Assembly: GCA_032358165.1 (NCBI GenBank)
Contig: JAALGY010000010.1
Coordinates: 62,001-126,000 of the forward strand
Source of the DNA: Diplosphaera chodatii
Taxonomy: Eukaryota > Chlorophyta > Trebouxiophyceae > Prasiolales > Stichococcaceae
DNA: 64,000 nt
Reading direction: 5' to 3'
In this document: positions 23,140 to 36,100 of the stretch, piece by piece
How the letters are laid out: each line of letters begins with the position of its first letter
Position numbering within the stretch: the stretch's first letter is position 1
Position numbers and translations under genes: made by a program
The notes under the pieces: generated by a model
What the model saw: only the letters and a program-made list of their open reading frames with translations
What the model was told of the DNA's origin: nothing
Databases searched by the model: none

Positions 23140-26100
23140 TCACGCCAGCGTTTGATAGCCCGGCATTTGCAGCAGCTGCACGCCACCGACATCGCCCTTG
23201 CTGATTGCCAGCCGCCCCGCAACTGCCACCGCAGCTGCACCAGCAGTCTCCAGCGTCGATGGCGACCAGCGAAACGTCTCATTCTGCCGCTGAGACGCGC
23301 TGTCGGCTTTAGGGACACATCTGGTCGACCTGTGCGGCGGCTGTCCATAGCTCCTGTCACATGCAGGGTTCGGGTGCATGGCCACCACCCCGCCGCTGGC
23401 TGTGCTAACGACCTTGTATAGAGGTGCGTGCCACGGCGGGATCACCGCGCACACGCCGGGCGCGTGGGGCGACACGACCAGTGCGCCGACGGCGCCCATG
23501 GTGGCACTGGTCAGGCGCGAACGCCACATGGGCTTGCCTGCAGCAGCAGCGCCAGGGGCACAGTCAGAGCTCATGTCGCACTGCACACGACCTCGCTGGG
23601 CAGTGGGCGGCATCAAAATCACCTGCTGCTTGCTTCCTCATGAGCCTCTGAGCGAGGGCCACGCTGCTCAGAGCACTCATCATGCAGCAGCTGTGGCCAC
23701 ATTGTGTGTTAGCCAGGAGAAATTGCACCCACAACAGCTGCTGAGGCCTGGTGGACGGCCAGACCAGCCGCTTGGCGACCAGGAATGGTGCTCAAGAACT
23801 TCTTATGAGGTGAACATGCAAACCTCATGGAGACCGTGGCCTACCAGGTTTGCGCAGGTCGTAGCCCAGCAGGCTGTACCGCGTCAGAATCAGCAGCCGG
23901 CGGCACTCTGGCATGTGATATACCTCAGTCGGCTGGGGCACGAGGTCTGCACGACACCCCATTATACAACATGTCATACTGGCACCACATGCATGGTCTC
24001 TTTTGTGTCAGCACCTGTGTACGCTTTGCAACTGGAATGTCCCTGCGTTGTTTTCCTGGAATGAAGCTCACCTCTGGGCCAGCTGCAGCAGCATGTCATC
24101 TCAGATGTTGCGAGGTCAGTGATTGCAATGTTGCCATCAGTCGCTGCTGTGACGAGGGACGTGCGAGTGTCATCCTCTGCATAGGAGAATAAAGCTGACC
24201 AACTTTTATTTGGCACGTGAAACAGGTCGTTCCACTGTCTGCTCTGCAGGCAGTCGGCGCTCGGCGCTCTTGCAGGCTTGGAAATTGTAGACCCGCTCAT
24301 GCTATCTGAACACTTCATACCCTAATGCACGCCGTCTGGGCTGCCCTATATGGCACCGTGTCTTTCCAGCCCTGTGTTGCATTCAGACCCCTGCACTATG
24401 ACCTCCCCATGTCCTGCCACGGCGCACCTGTAAGCTGCATCCCCAGCAGATAGGCTTCGGAGCCGTGTGGCCGCGCCATCGCCGTCAGCGAACCACTGTA
24501 CAAATCGTGCAGCTGCAACCAGACAACAATAGTAGATGAAATGACCGATGTTGGAAATTGCCACAGGCGCCTCATCCCAAACATGCCCTTTAGCAAACTT
24601 GGAAGCAACAATCCAGGGACAAGATTGCAGAGTGAACCGACCCTGTGAACTACATGCTGAGTTGAAGTCAGCTGGCATGTTACAAGCAAGCTCCTAATTG
24701 AACGCACACAGAGCCCGAGTGACGGGCCTGGGTGTTTAGTTGACAGGCACCTGGACTGCATGGCGGCCCAGCGGGGTGCTGGCAACCGTGCCGCCGGCTG
24801 TACTGAGCCGCTGCAACGATGCGTGTGCCCCTGCATTCACAAGCAACCAGCATGTACGTCCTGCGCCACGAATGTTCATTGGCCAGGATGTTTTCCAATG
24901 ATTTTAGTGCCATGTGGCACCAGTACTGGGCAGCAAAGTGGCTGGGAACCAGCCACCAGGGCCACACATGCAAGGTGGCAGCAGCAGCAGCAGCAGCACC
25001 TTGGAGCCTGCGCATCAAGCGGTCGCCCCGCCACAGCAGCACCTCCCGCCCTGCAGCAGCCAGGGTGAGGTGCGGGCCCGCCATCGCGAGGCCGGTGATT
25101 TCGCCATGAAGCGCATCAACAGACCGCGGCAATGGCGGCCGCCACCGTTGCCTGTCCACATCGTACAGCTGCACCGTCTGCAGGAAGTGCACAGCAACTG
25201 CTGGTGCTGCTGTCAGCTGTCCAGCCTACATCTTGCTTGGGAAGGTAATTGCCATGTGGTGCACGACCACATCAGCAGCACAACGGGTGTTTTTCGAACC
25301 AGCGGCTTGCCTTGCCCGCTGCACAGGCCAAAACCCCGTCGCATGCCGCCAGGTGTTGAGCCGGCTCGCTCCGCAGCGTCTCCACTGTGACAGGGCGGTC
25401 GTCTTCCCTCCCCACCCATCTGGAAGCCGCTGCCGCATGCAGGAAGGCCGTGCGCCAGCTGCTGCGCAGCCAGCATGGCAGCTTCTCAGGTGCTCATACT
25501 GCCGATATGTCACTGCTTGAAAGGCCGTGATGTAATGTCAGCACCCTGGCAGCCAGCACTAGACCACGGCATCCAGTCGATAGTACTATTTGTAGGGACA
25601 GGGAACTGCCTTTCACATGCCAGCCCTTCAGGACGCTCAGACAAACTGCCTGTGCAAGGTGGTGCTCCTGTAGCATTGCCTCCACACATGTAACTGCTGC
25701 TGCAACAGACTTACTGTGATGAGCCAGTGGCCTCCCCTTCAAGCGATGTCCGCTCCAGTTCCAGATCCTGGGGTGCATTGTCCACGTCTGCATGCTGCAG
25801 ACACCAGAGTAGACGACATGTCAGTTATATGACACGACAGGCTGCATACTATTGTGCGACATTGGTGGCAGACAGCATGGCCGGATGCATTGCTTCCTTG
25901 CCGACCAGACTGTACTGCAGCGGGATGCAACACCATTGCAAGACTGTAGCATCCGTTCCAGCGCACGAAAACTTTAAGATGCATGAGGGGATACACCACC
26001 AGTTGATGCGGCAGTACCTGGGGGTGCCGTTGCGTGGCGGCCTCCGTGTGGGGCTTCCATAGCTGCCGCTCGCGAACCACCCACTGCCTGTCGCACGAGG

Positions 26101-26414
26101 CGGTGTGATAGTTTGGGATGTTTCACTTGTGTCAAGGGCACGCATGGCGATTTGGTTGATGAGCCTTGCAGATGTGTGCAGAGCTGATGCGACCATGCAC
26201 GTGCGTCTGGGGGGTACAGCATGATAAATGTGCATGCAAGACTGTGAAGGGACACTCACCAGTGCCAGCACGTCAGCTCCGCAGCAGCCAGCTCCTTCGC
26301 GCTCAGCTGAGAGAAGATTGCCTCCAGGATGTCTGCTCCCAGCCGCCTGCCGTGACGTCCGCGTAGGCCCAGGGCTGGCGGAGCATCCGCCGGTGTGCTG
26401 CCATGCTGCGCCAT
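23140..26414 (-). CDS. F-box/WD40-repeat protein
   Basis: Ten exons, about 454 residues: 26260-26414, 26018-26087, 25715-25794, 25311-25461, 25000-25177, 24751-24830, 24428-24512, 24072-24176, 23845-23907 and 23140-23537. Proteins of this layout are substrate receptors of SCF ubiquitin ligases. The F-box is at about residues 24-64 (GADILEAIFSQLSAKELAAAE ending near CWHWQW). A linker with SWRTAFLHAAAASRW follows, a typical segment after the F-box. Then come WD40-like blades, for example GVLACAAGKTVQLYDV, GEITGLAMAGPHLTLAAAG, QLHDLYSGSLTA and LVTAATDGNIAITDL. The intron after exon 4 uses a GC donor (AAG|GCAAGC), required for frame. The last exon runs without a blade-like end, so the C-terminal boundary is less certain. 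The target is unknown. Confidence 0.82.
25178..25310 (-). other. GC-AG intron in the F-box/WD40 gene
   Basis: Donor AAG|GCAAGC and acceptor CTGCAG|ACG. Using it joins GVLACAAGK to TVQLYDV in phase 0, recreating a WD40 strand. No GT donor nearby gives an open frame. Confidence 0.8.
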
Positions 26415-27560
26415 GCTGGGCTTAATCAGTTTTAAAAGACTGGCCCCTGAGTTGAGGCTGGGCCTGCCGTCAGGCGTCAGCTGTCACTGGCAGAGTTAGC
26501 TGTCTGCAGGCCATCAAATAAGTCATGAGCAATGCAGCGCCATGGGACATGGCTCAGCAACGGGGCAGAACTGGCATGGGCGCCGTCACAAAACCAAGGA
26601 CATGTTTCACTGCTGTGCAACTGAGTGCAAAGCATGCAGCGACAGCATCAGGAGTCCAATCAAGTTGGCCTGCTCTCAAATTCGTGAAACGGCTGCCGGG
26701 AAGATGCGCGCCACCCGGCGCGCCACGCTGGCATCGACGTGGCCTCAGCAGCTGGAAGGAATGCCCTCGGTGCTCACAAACTTGTGTCCGTCTTGCTGCA
26801 AAGTACGCTTTGCACTATCTGCATCACCGTACATGTTTTGAATCGCCATAACTTTAACACCTGCTGTCAGGGCCCGTTGTCAAGCTTTGTGGTCCATTGG
26901 CTTCTGCATTTGGACAGCATCATCTCCTCAATTGTGGACAGCAACACGGACGTGCTTGCTGTCTCATATCACTGCTATTGTTTCGTGCACAGAATTTAAT
27001 CCATAGGACCAGAAGCAGTTGCGTGGTTGTTCATTGCACTGAGCATCCATGATGCAGCTCCATGCAGTCACTGGCATGCAGTGCCAGAGCATGCTGCTGC
27101 ACAAACGCAGCGGTATTGCGGCAGGCGCACCTCTGCAAGGTAGATGCGGTGAAGTCACGCAGTCCAAGCAGACAAGCACATGCATGTGTGGCCGTCTGCA
27201 TGCACAGCACCAGTGTGAGATTGTCCGCATGCATGGACAGCCTGCAGATCTTCTTGTGTGAGGGTCATCAACATGAGCACATTATGATGTAGGCTTGCAG
27301 CAGCTGCATGCAAGAGGGGCGTGCAGGAGCGTCATGCCACGGCGCCACGGCCACATCTGCCGAGCAGAGTCGGAGACAACGCCAGAGTCTCCTGACACCC
27401 CAGCACCGGCACAGTGCGCACCCGTATGCGCATGCAACTGCAGCGTAGTTTGGGTCGCATGACAACATGCTGTCCACGCATGATATGACCTGCACCAGGT
27501 GCGGACGCTGGCGCGTTGGTTGACGTGTCATCCTGATGCATCAGGCCAGACGAGCTTCAG
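26415..27560. other. Divergent region with unresolved 5' exons of the SppA gene
   Basis: Lies between the F-box/WD40 start and the first secure SppA exon. One or more 5' exons encoding a plastid transit peptide should be here. Candidates are an ATG at 27049, whose frame reaches a donor at 27140, and an ATG at 27334, whose frame gives an acidic linker (AESETTPESPDTPAP) with a phase-0 donor at 27424. They do not chain to each other in frame, so I have not fixed the start. Confidence 0.4.
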
Positions 27561-30500
27561 ACTGGAGAGAGCATTGCTGCGACAGACGCCAGCAGCAACG
27601 GCGCCCCGGCTGCTGCTGCTGCCTCAGCTGCAGAGTCAGCCGAGCTGCCAGCTGGCGAGCTGAAGTGGGATGCTCCCAGCGGTGAGCACAGGCGAACTCC
27701 AGAACCTAACGCTGACTGCTGTACATCCCAACGCAGCTTGGCATTACTACGCAAGTGCTACATCCTGCCCACTGCTGTGGAGCATACATGATGCAGGTGG
27801 AAGGAAGTTTCTGACGAGCCTGTCGCTGCTGCGCGCGCTGCCCTGGCGCAAGTTCAAGAAGGGCAGCACCCTGGTTATTGAGCTGGGCGGCGAGGTGAGG
27901 GCCTTTGCTCTTGATGCTACTATACATGTTTTCGCGCTTGAGTCATGTGAATATGTTCAGAGCTATGTTATGCATGTGTGCACAGCATGTGTGTCGACAT
28001 GCGGCAGCAGGATTTTCCCAGTACCGCCACTTTGCACTTTGGAGTATGGCAGCATGAAGTGCAACCTCCTTGACGAAGCGCAGACAGCACAGCCAGGTGC
28101 TGACAGCCGGCCGTGACGGCTGCAGATCAATGAGCAGCGGGGCGGGCGCTTCTCCTCCCCCGCCAACATCCCCACCATCTGCGAAGCGCTACACAAAGCC
28201 GCGCTGGACCCGCGCGTGGGCGGCATCTACTTCAAGGTGCACATCGTACTTCGTACTCCCCTTGGGATGTTCCTTCACATCAATGCCTGTGCTTTGCCCC
28301 AGGGTTGATGGTGGGTGCACGACTGGCCTGTCCAGGCACACCGTGCCAGCAGTGTCGAAACCGTGTGAACGAAAGTGTGTTGTTCCCTGCAGCTGGCGCC
28401 GCTGCAGGCGGGGTGGGCGAAGCTGGCGGAGCTGCGCCGCCACATGGAGGCCTTTGCCGCCAGCGGCAAGTGGAGTGTCGCCTGGATGAGCCAGGTGACC
28501 TGGCTGCTGAGCTGCCTCTGCCTGGTGTTCAAAGCAGCAGGTGCTGTGAAGTCGTTCATGGCTCGCGGCTTTGCTGAGCTGCCTCTGCCTGGAACTCAAG
28601 CAGGATGTGCTGTAGAGTCGTGCATGGCTTGCGGCGTGGCTGTCTTGCGTGGATTGTCAGAGGCGCGGTGCCTTAATGGCAGGTCTCACCAGAAGGCGAC
28701 AATGCTTGGAAACCACATCGATGCAGGGTGGCGAGAAGGAGTACTACCTGGCGTCAGCGTGCAAGGAGGTCTTTCTCCCGCCCACAGCCGGCTTCAGCCT
28801 GCGTGGCTTCAAGGTCGCAGGTATTTGGGTTCCTCGCGACTGAGACAGGAGACAACACATCTGCTCGTACATTTATTAGATGCATGTACACAGTTGTTTG
28901 AGTTCGCCATTCCCATTGGTCAACACGCTTGTGCCTGTGCAGGGACCTTCCTGCGCGGCGTGCTGGACAAGGTCGGCGTGGAGCCCGAGCTTGTGCGGAT
29001 AGGTGATGTCCCTGCAAAGCCTGCTGCTCACTGACTTTCTGCACACAACACAACGCTGCTCAGTCTCAGCATCGAGGTTGTTGCTGCTTGGCCTGCTGTA
29101 CCCCGTGACAAGCCTCCAACCGAGTGCTGCACACAACTCAGCAGCATGGCTACTGGTACCCTCGCCGGCGCTGAAGCTACATGCCTACTGCCCCTGCAGG
29201 CAAGTACAAGTCGGCAGGCGACCAGCTGCTGCGGCGGGACATGTCGGAGGCGCAGGCCGAGCAGCTGTCCGCGCTGCTGGACGACATTTACACCGGCTTC
29301 ACGCAGGTCGTCGCCTCGGCGCGCGGCAAGTCGGAGCAGGAGGTGCGACGGTCGCAGCTGCACACACACCACCTCGCATGCTGCCACCGCAGCCTCAGTG
29401 CTGGTGTGGCTGGCGTCCATGTGGCGGCATCGCTGCCATCACATGCACGCTGTGCTCGCCAGGACTGCGGCACAGAGCGTCTGAAACAGAGTAGTTATCA
29501 CCTGGACACAATGGTACGATCAGGCATTTATTACCTGGACACAATGGTACGGTCAGGCATTTATTGAAAGGCGACTGCTGTCATGATGCATCCTCGTGAG
29601 TGGTGCAGGTGGCAGAGATGCTGGACGCGGCGTTCTACGACCAGTCGAAGTATTTGGAGGGCGGCTGGGTGGATGCCCTCAAGTATGAGGACGAGGTTCT
29701 GGACCTGCTGCAGGTGACAATCTACATCAGCCTTGAATGGCAGGATGTCTGCAGTCTGTGAGACTGCCCACTGCTACGGAGACAGATGCTGAAGCTGTTG
29801 ATGCAGCTGCAAGCCGACCTTCAAGTAATTTCACCAAATTATGACACTGTGAGCTCTGTCTCTAAACTCTGCTTATCTGCGTACGGCCCTTCTCTCTGCT
29901 GCAGGAGCGCACGGGCTCCAAAAAGGACGAGAAGACGGGCCTGTGGAAGGGACGCCCCAAGGCCGTCTCATTGTGCGCCCTCCTACAGCCTGCTCACGTC
30001 GTACTGTCTCACGTCGTGGTCACTGCTAATCGAGTCGCAGCTAATTGGTATTCGTCAGGCGGACATAGTGGCATCACGGCAGCAGCGGGATCTGCTGTTT
30101 CTTCATGTAGCTTCCTTTGTGCAGATGGCCGTGCTTTTTGTAGATGGCATCTGTAGCCGTGCAATTCCCCATGCTGCCAGCCTGAGCTATTGATCGGATA
30201 TTTGGCTGCAGGAAGAAGTATGCTAGTGTGTCGCCCAGCGCCTTTGGCATCAACCAGGGCAAGAAGCGCATCGCTGTCATCCGTGCTGGCGGCGCAATTG
30301 TGGGCGGCGGCGGTGGCGGCAATGGCGGCCAGATCAAGGCGGACGCAGTCATCAGGCAGATGCAGGCCGTGGAGAAGGACAAGGTATGCATTGTTGAGCC
30401 CTGTCAGTCAACAGAGGTTTGCAGGTTGCAGGTTGAATGGTAGGAACTGCTTTGCGGCAGCTCAAAGGCCCGCGTATGGCTGACGTGGTGTGGTAATGAC

Positions 30501-32595
30501 GAGTGCTGCACGCAGACAGCCCGAGCAGTCATGCACTGGCAACATCCTGACACGCTGCACTTGCCAGGGGTCCGAGAGCTGGGTGCATGAGACCAGGTTT
30601 TTGTGCTGCAGGGTGTGGTGGCGGTGGTGCTGCGGGTGGACAGCCCCGGTGGCGACGCCCTGGCCAGCGACCTGATGTGGCGGCAGATCCAGCGCACAGC
30701 GCGCTTCAAGCCCGTGGTTGCGTCCATGGGTGATGTGGCGGCCTCAGGCGGTGAGCCATTTCTGGAGACCCTGCCCATGACCTCTCAAGACACTGATGAA
30801 AGCCAACATGGCGGCGGCGTGTGTCTGCCCTTCTGAAGTTGTTTCAGGGCCAGCTGTCGTCTGGACGCGTTACTCCAGCCGTTCAGGACGATCGTGACGC
30901 TTCTGCAGGCTACTACATGGCGATGGCGTGCAGCAAGATCGTGGCGGAGGCGCTGACCATCACCGGCAGCATCGGCGTCATCAGCGGCAAGTTCAGCCTG
31001 GCGTCGCTGTACGAGCGCGTCGGCTACAACAAGACCACGCTGTCCCGTGGCAGGTGGGGCCGTTTTTGCACCTCATACGTGCGTCAATAGCTGCAGATGC
31101 TAAAATCCAAAAACGATCAGGGGTCAAGATTCCACTCAACCATAATGTCCATTTGCATTTGCAGGTGGGCAGAGCTGGAGGCCGAGGAGAAGGCGTTCAC
31201 GCCCGAAGAGAAGGACTACTTTGCGGGCGCGGCGCAGTACGCCTATGAGTCCTTCCGCAACAAGGTACACATTGCCATGCGCTTGCTTCAAGCGACTCAG
31301 CATATCTGCCCTGCAGTGGCTGGTGCAGGCTGCGCAGCCATGTTGTGTCGCTATGAGTGTACCATCAGTGCACGCAGTGCTTCAGGGATAGGGTTGCTGC
31401 TCATTGGAGCTTCGGCCAAGACTTACCGTCCGACATCACAGCGTCTCAAGTCACACTATAACATAGTGCTGTCACCGCTGCAGGCAGCGGAGTCTCGGGG
31501 CATGGAGGTGGAGCGGATGCAGGACAGGGCGCAGGGGCGCGTGTGGTCGGGCGCCGCGGCGCTGCAGCAGGGCCTGGTGGACGCGCTGGGCGGCGTGCCG
31601 CGCGCCATTGCCATTGCGAAGCAGGCCGCCGGCATCAGCGGTGAGCCGTGAAGTTGGTTTTGCGGTGCGGGGCTGGCATCTCAGCGAGCAGTTGCCACGA
31701 TGCAGCCTCGTGGAATCGAGGGTGTGCTGTGTGGCTGGCTTGTCAAAATCGGACCTGTGTCACCTCACACCTTGCCGTGTCGCTGGTCAAGTCTCACCTA
31801 AGCCTGAGGCGTCTTTCATGTGCTATGCAGAGGGCGAGCGGGTGCGCATCCAGGAGCTCAGCCGGCAGCAGGTGTCGCCGCTGGCGCTGGTGACCGGCGG
31901 CGCGTCGGCCAGCGCTGCAGGGCCGGCCTCAGCACTGGGCCTGCTGCAGGTGCATTGCTGCGGGGGTTGATCACTACTGGGAGCTGGGCATGTCCTGCCG
32001 CGGTGCCAGCTCCAGCGCGATGTAAGCAGCTGCACCGGCTCCATGGCTGCTTCGATGAAAACGGGTCTGCCATGCAGACACACATACGAACGAGCTCTCT
32101 GTTGGTAACCCTGCTGCTCTGACATGTGCGCAGCTGGCATGGCTGGCGCTGGTACAGCCGCAGGCGATCGCAGGAGACAGCGTCAGCGGCAGCAGCAGCG
32201 GCCTGGCAGGGCTTCTGATGGCAGCGGCGGCTGGCGGCGGCAGCAGCATCAGCAGCCAGCTCAGCTCGGACCCTCTGCGTCCCCTGGCGCTCATGCCCGA
32301 CCTGCAGGTGAGGGTTGGAGCTGCACTTGTCTCATCAGTGCCCAGCAGAAACGGCAGTGTATGCTTGGCTGTCACTGTTGTTTGCACAGATCAACGATCC
32401 TGAGGACATGAACACTATGCGGTGCATGTGCCATCTACGTGCATGTGCCTCTTCTGTCGAAGGATGCATGCACCTCATACTGATGTCTGCTACAAATCGC
32501 ATGTGCTTCAGGTGGACGGCGCACACTCAGCCAGTCTGCAGCCAGGAGCCAGCGCATCAGCTGACGGCATGGCCATACTGCGGCAGCTGCTGTGA
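27561..32595 (+). CDS. sppA: Signal peptide peptidase A (protease IV, family S49), 5' end incomplete
   Basis: Seventeen exons give 663 residues: 27561-27681, 27797-27894, 28126-28236, 28393-28494, 28727-28820, 28943-29002, 29200-29342, 29609-29713, 29905-29972, 30212-30383, 30612-30750, 30909-31053, 31165-31264, 31484-31640, 31831-31949, 32134-32307 and 32512-32595. The plant homologue is a thylakoid-associated serine protease. It has the tandem S49 domain layout. Numbering from 27561, the general-base Lys is in RIGKYKSAGD (Lys199, N-terminal domain) and the nucleophilic Ser in VAASGGYYMAM (Ser403, C-terminal domain). Other family blocks are PWRKFKKGSTLVIELGGE, GWAKLAELRRHMEAF, LRVDSPGGDALASDLMWR and ITGSIGVISGKF. 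The N-terminal exon(s), probably a transit peptide, are not identified. The donor at 29973 (TT|GTGCGC) is weak but is the one that keeps the frame. Confidence 0.93.
28506..28636 (+). repeat. 67-bp tandem duplication in an SppA intron
   Basis: Two imperfect copies, each starting GCTGAGCTGCCTCTGCCTGG, lie head to tail just after the donor of the fourth modelled exon. They extend to about 28636 and are entirely intronic. Confidence 0.75.
29500..29565 (+). repeat. 33-bp tandem duplication in an SppA intron
   Basis: Two copies of a 33-bp unit beginning ACCTGGACACAATGGTACG and ending CATTTATT differ at one base by eye. Intronic. Confidence 0.9.
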
Positions 32596-33192
32596 AGCCT
32601 GGATCGCTGCTGCGCTTGCTGCGGCGAAGTGCTGGGTTGGCAGGTTTAGCGGTGGCCAAGCAAACTGTGTACTCTTTCTTGGCATTTGACATAGCTAGCA
32701 GCAGTCACATCACCGCGGTTCACACCTTGACAGGTTTCATCAATGAAATGATGTAGTGATTCGATGCAACTGAATGTGTTGGTTTCCCACGTGAAATGCA
32801 AATGTACCTGACCTTCAGCAACTGGCATCCTGTGCTGATCACAGCAGCGACACTTGCCAATTGACCAGCCACACTCAGTGATGGACGTCGAGCTACATCA
32901 AATGCTGGGCACATCAGTAGTATAGTATACATCTAGGGTCACTTCAAGTTTGTGTTCAGTCGTTGGCCTTGGGACCTTCTTCGCCTAAATACACCCTGTA
33001 TGTGAATGCAGTGCCACACCATTGTATGCACACATCTCGCAGTCACTCTGAGTACAAGAGAAAGAACAGCGTGACCCATTGCATGGACTGGATGCGAGCG
33101 TGTAAGTACCATCCCACCAACCCCCAAAAATCTGGCGGCAGATTCATGTGTGTCGTTCCACATTTGAGTGTTCTCCCGCAGCACTAGCAAGC
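32596..33192. other. Intergenic stretch between SppA and the F-box/LRR gene
   Basis: Less GC-rich than the flanking exons, with no coding signal on either strand. It should contain the SppA 3' UTR and the promoter of the next gene. Nothing specific is seen. Confidence 0.4.
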
Positions 33193-36100
33193 ATGCCAAC
33201 GAAAGCCATGCGGCGGGATTGCGAGACACCGCAGAACAGGTGCGTGCTTGTGCAGCCTCCAAGCACACGAGCGAGGCAGAGCATGCATGTTGCATGGCCG
33301 CCGGTTTTTCCGGTGCTGTACCAGGCCTGGAGGTGCAGGGTGCCTGCTTGCAGAGCACATACTGCAGTGGCCGTGGCCAGCCAGAATGTATGATTCGCGT
33401 ATAGCTGCAGAGTGCGGCATTGCTCGCAAGGTCTGTTACCTGTTTGCATTGGCTGTAATGCAGGAGTGTTGCCGTGCGAAGGCTGGGGTTCAAGGATTTG
33501 CCTTTGGATGTCCTGGAGCGCATCCTCGGCCTTGTGCACCTCCGAGACAGGCAAACCTCATCAAGCATTCTAGCATGTTGCCACGCCCAGTGATTGCAGA
33601 AGCAAAGCAGGGGATCACCGGAGTTGTGATGCCGAGGTCCTGCGCTGTCCAGGCTGGCAGCGTCGGCGGTGTGCAGTGCCTGGCGTCAGCTGTCACGTCC
33701 TGGGCCGCTGTGGGCTGCCATTGCACTGGCGGACTGGGGAGACTGCAGCCCAGCCGAGGAAGCTGCGGACGTTGTCTGTGTCAGGCGCACCACTGCAGCG
33801 ACCAGAGCGCTGCGGCAGTGGCTGCGACGTCATGCACCAGTGCTGCAACAGCTGCACTGCAACGGCACCCATGCTTGGATGCAGGTGCGGCTCTTTCTGC
33901 CATATAACTTATACCGTGGATTGAGAGGGATTGGTATCAACATGGCCATGCACTCCAGTGTCTTCAGTCTACTGAGGTCCTTCATAGGTCATGTTTGAGC
34001 AACGCGCATGTTAATAGCAAATACAGACATCCACATATCTCCGTGCACACTGCCTTCTCTGCACCTCATCTGCACGCCTTGCACAAAGCTGCTGCTTGTA
34101 AAGCACCAATGTGCACCGCCCAGGCTGAGGCACAGACTCTGATGCATAGGTGGAGCCGGTGGTTGCCACTCTTGCTCCATCCATTGGCATGTCACTCAAG
34201 GTGTGGCTGCGTGCTGGGTGTTGAGATGATGGTGGCTGGCTGCTTCTTTTTCGCCATCGGGGCTGTACGATGTACCCTGCGCTCAGCGCAGCCGAGGCTT
34301 GGCTTGTGCAGCACCCAAGACCGCTACGTACCACAGATTCCTCCTGTCTTCTTCCACCAACTGCAACTGCGATACTTGCAGGCATTGAGAGTGGATGGCA
34401 CCGCCGCTGCCAACCTGACAGGGGCAACCCTGCTGGCTGTTGTGCGCGCCTGCCCCTCCCTAGAGCAGCTGGCGCTCCTGGGAATTCACATGAACTGGCG
34501 CCACATAGATTTTCACGTCATGGCAGTGGCGATATCGCAGCTGCCGCAGCTGCAGGTGACGGCATATGTATACTTGCTTATGGTTGCAGAGATACCATAC
34601 AGCGAGCTAAAGTGTCTCGTCCATACATGATCTAGAACGATGCTGACGTCGTCCTTTCGCACGATGCATTTGATGCAAGATCACACACAGCGGCTTCATG
34701 CCAGACGCCCTATGTGGCGCACCGCAGGACCTGGTCATGATGGACAAGAGGACACGCAGTGATCGAGCGATCCATCTTCTCGAGAGCTGCCGGCTGGTGC
34801 ACCAAGTCGCTTCCAGCTGCCCCCGCCTCAGGACCTTGGCATTGCAGCATGATCCACATGACAGATGGTTATGCCACAGGATCGTTGGCACTGAAGGCGC
34901 TTTCCTGAGCAGCGTGTTTAGCTTGACAGCTCTGGAATCTCTGGCCCTGCAGAATGTGCTGATACTGGTGAGACCGGCAATGTGTGTTGACCGCCTTCTG
35001 TACAACATGCGTTGCCATTCTCCATGCAACATGCACTATTTCTATTGCACCCAACCTGTTTGCGTCAGGATCCTTTCATTGTTTGTGTGCGGTCAATTTT
35101 AGGACGCCACGCATGTGGCCTGCCTAGCAGCGGTCACAGGCCTCAAGGTGCTTTCGCTGTCGCGCCCAGCCAGTAAGCACCATAGTGGTTGCAACTTTGG
35201 TGACCAGCTAACAGCTCTCTCCAATCTGCACTCCCTGCAGGTAGATGTGACTACTGCCCTGGCCTTGTGCAGTCTATGTGGTCAGTGTACAATTGATGCC
35301 TGTTGGACTACTTCTGTAGTGAGTACTAGGACTACAGCCACAGTCAGTTATCATAGATTCCTCTGCACCTGCATTGACCATCGATCTTGTCACAGCTTTG
35401 ACTCTGTTTCGGTGCTTGACTTGAATACACAATATATATTACACTAGATCTATCCTGTAACGTATGTTAGCTTATCCAGCAAGCCTGTTAGGACGCACAG
35501 GTCTCTACAATTGGGGGGACAGCCGCGAAGTTGCGTATTGACTTGAGCAGCCATTGAAAGTGCCGTATGCCTTCACACCCTGCTGCAAACCGCATATTGG
35601 TTGCAAGCCTTGGCATAGAGTTCAAAGCGCTGATCAAAGCAAGCGTCATAGATCTGTTGCGTGTATCGACACCGCAACCTGGCGAACTGGTCAGGGCATT
35701 GACCGAGAAGACACGTGCAGCTGCAATTCAGCGAGAGAAAGCGGCCTACAAACACCTTCAGGCCTATCAAACTGAGATAAGTAAAGAAGCGCACCTTGCA
35801 AGCAAGATCATTGATCGCTTGACAGTATATTTGGAGTCTGCAGCAAGCTGCCGCACTCGTAGAAAGTTTCGTAAGCAACGCTCAATTGAGAAAACCAACT
35901 ACAATAAACTTAAAACCATCTATAGAGATAACAAGCAAGCACTTGAGCTCCACTACACCAACTTAACAGCCTTGCAAGATGGCAGGCGTCGGTATGGACA
36001 CTGGTGTTAGTCAGACTCCCTCACGAGAGGAATGGGATCAAATGCAAAAGGACTTAGCATCTGCTGCTGCATCTTTCAGTGAGATGAGAACTGAGCTTTC

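Noticed and set aside
22511..23622. Joining the 23140-23537 exon to the ADCK1-like kinase as its N-terminus
   Set aside because: That exon connects in phase to WD40 exons upstream on the minus strand, and the kinase has its own ATG at 22694.
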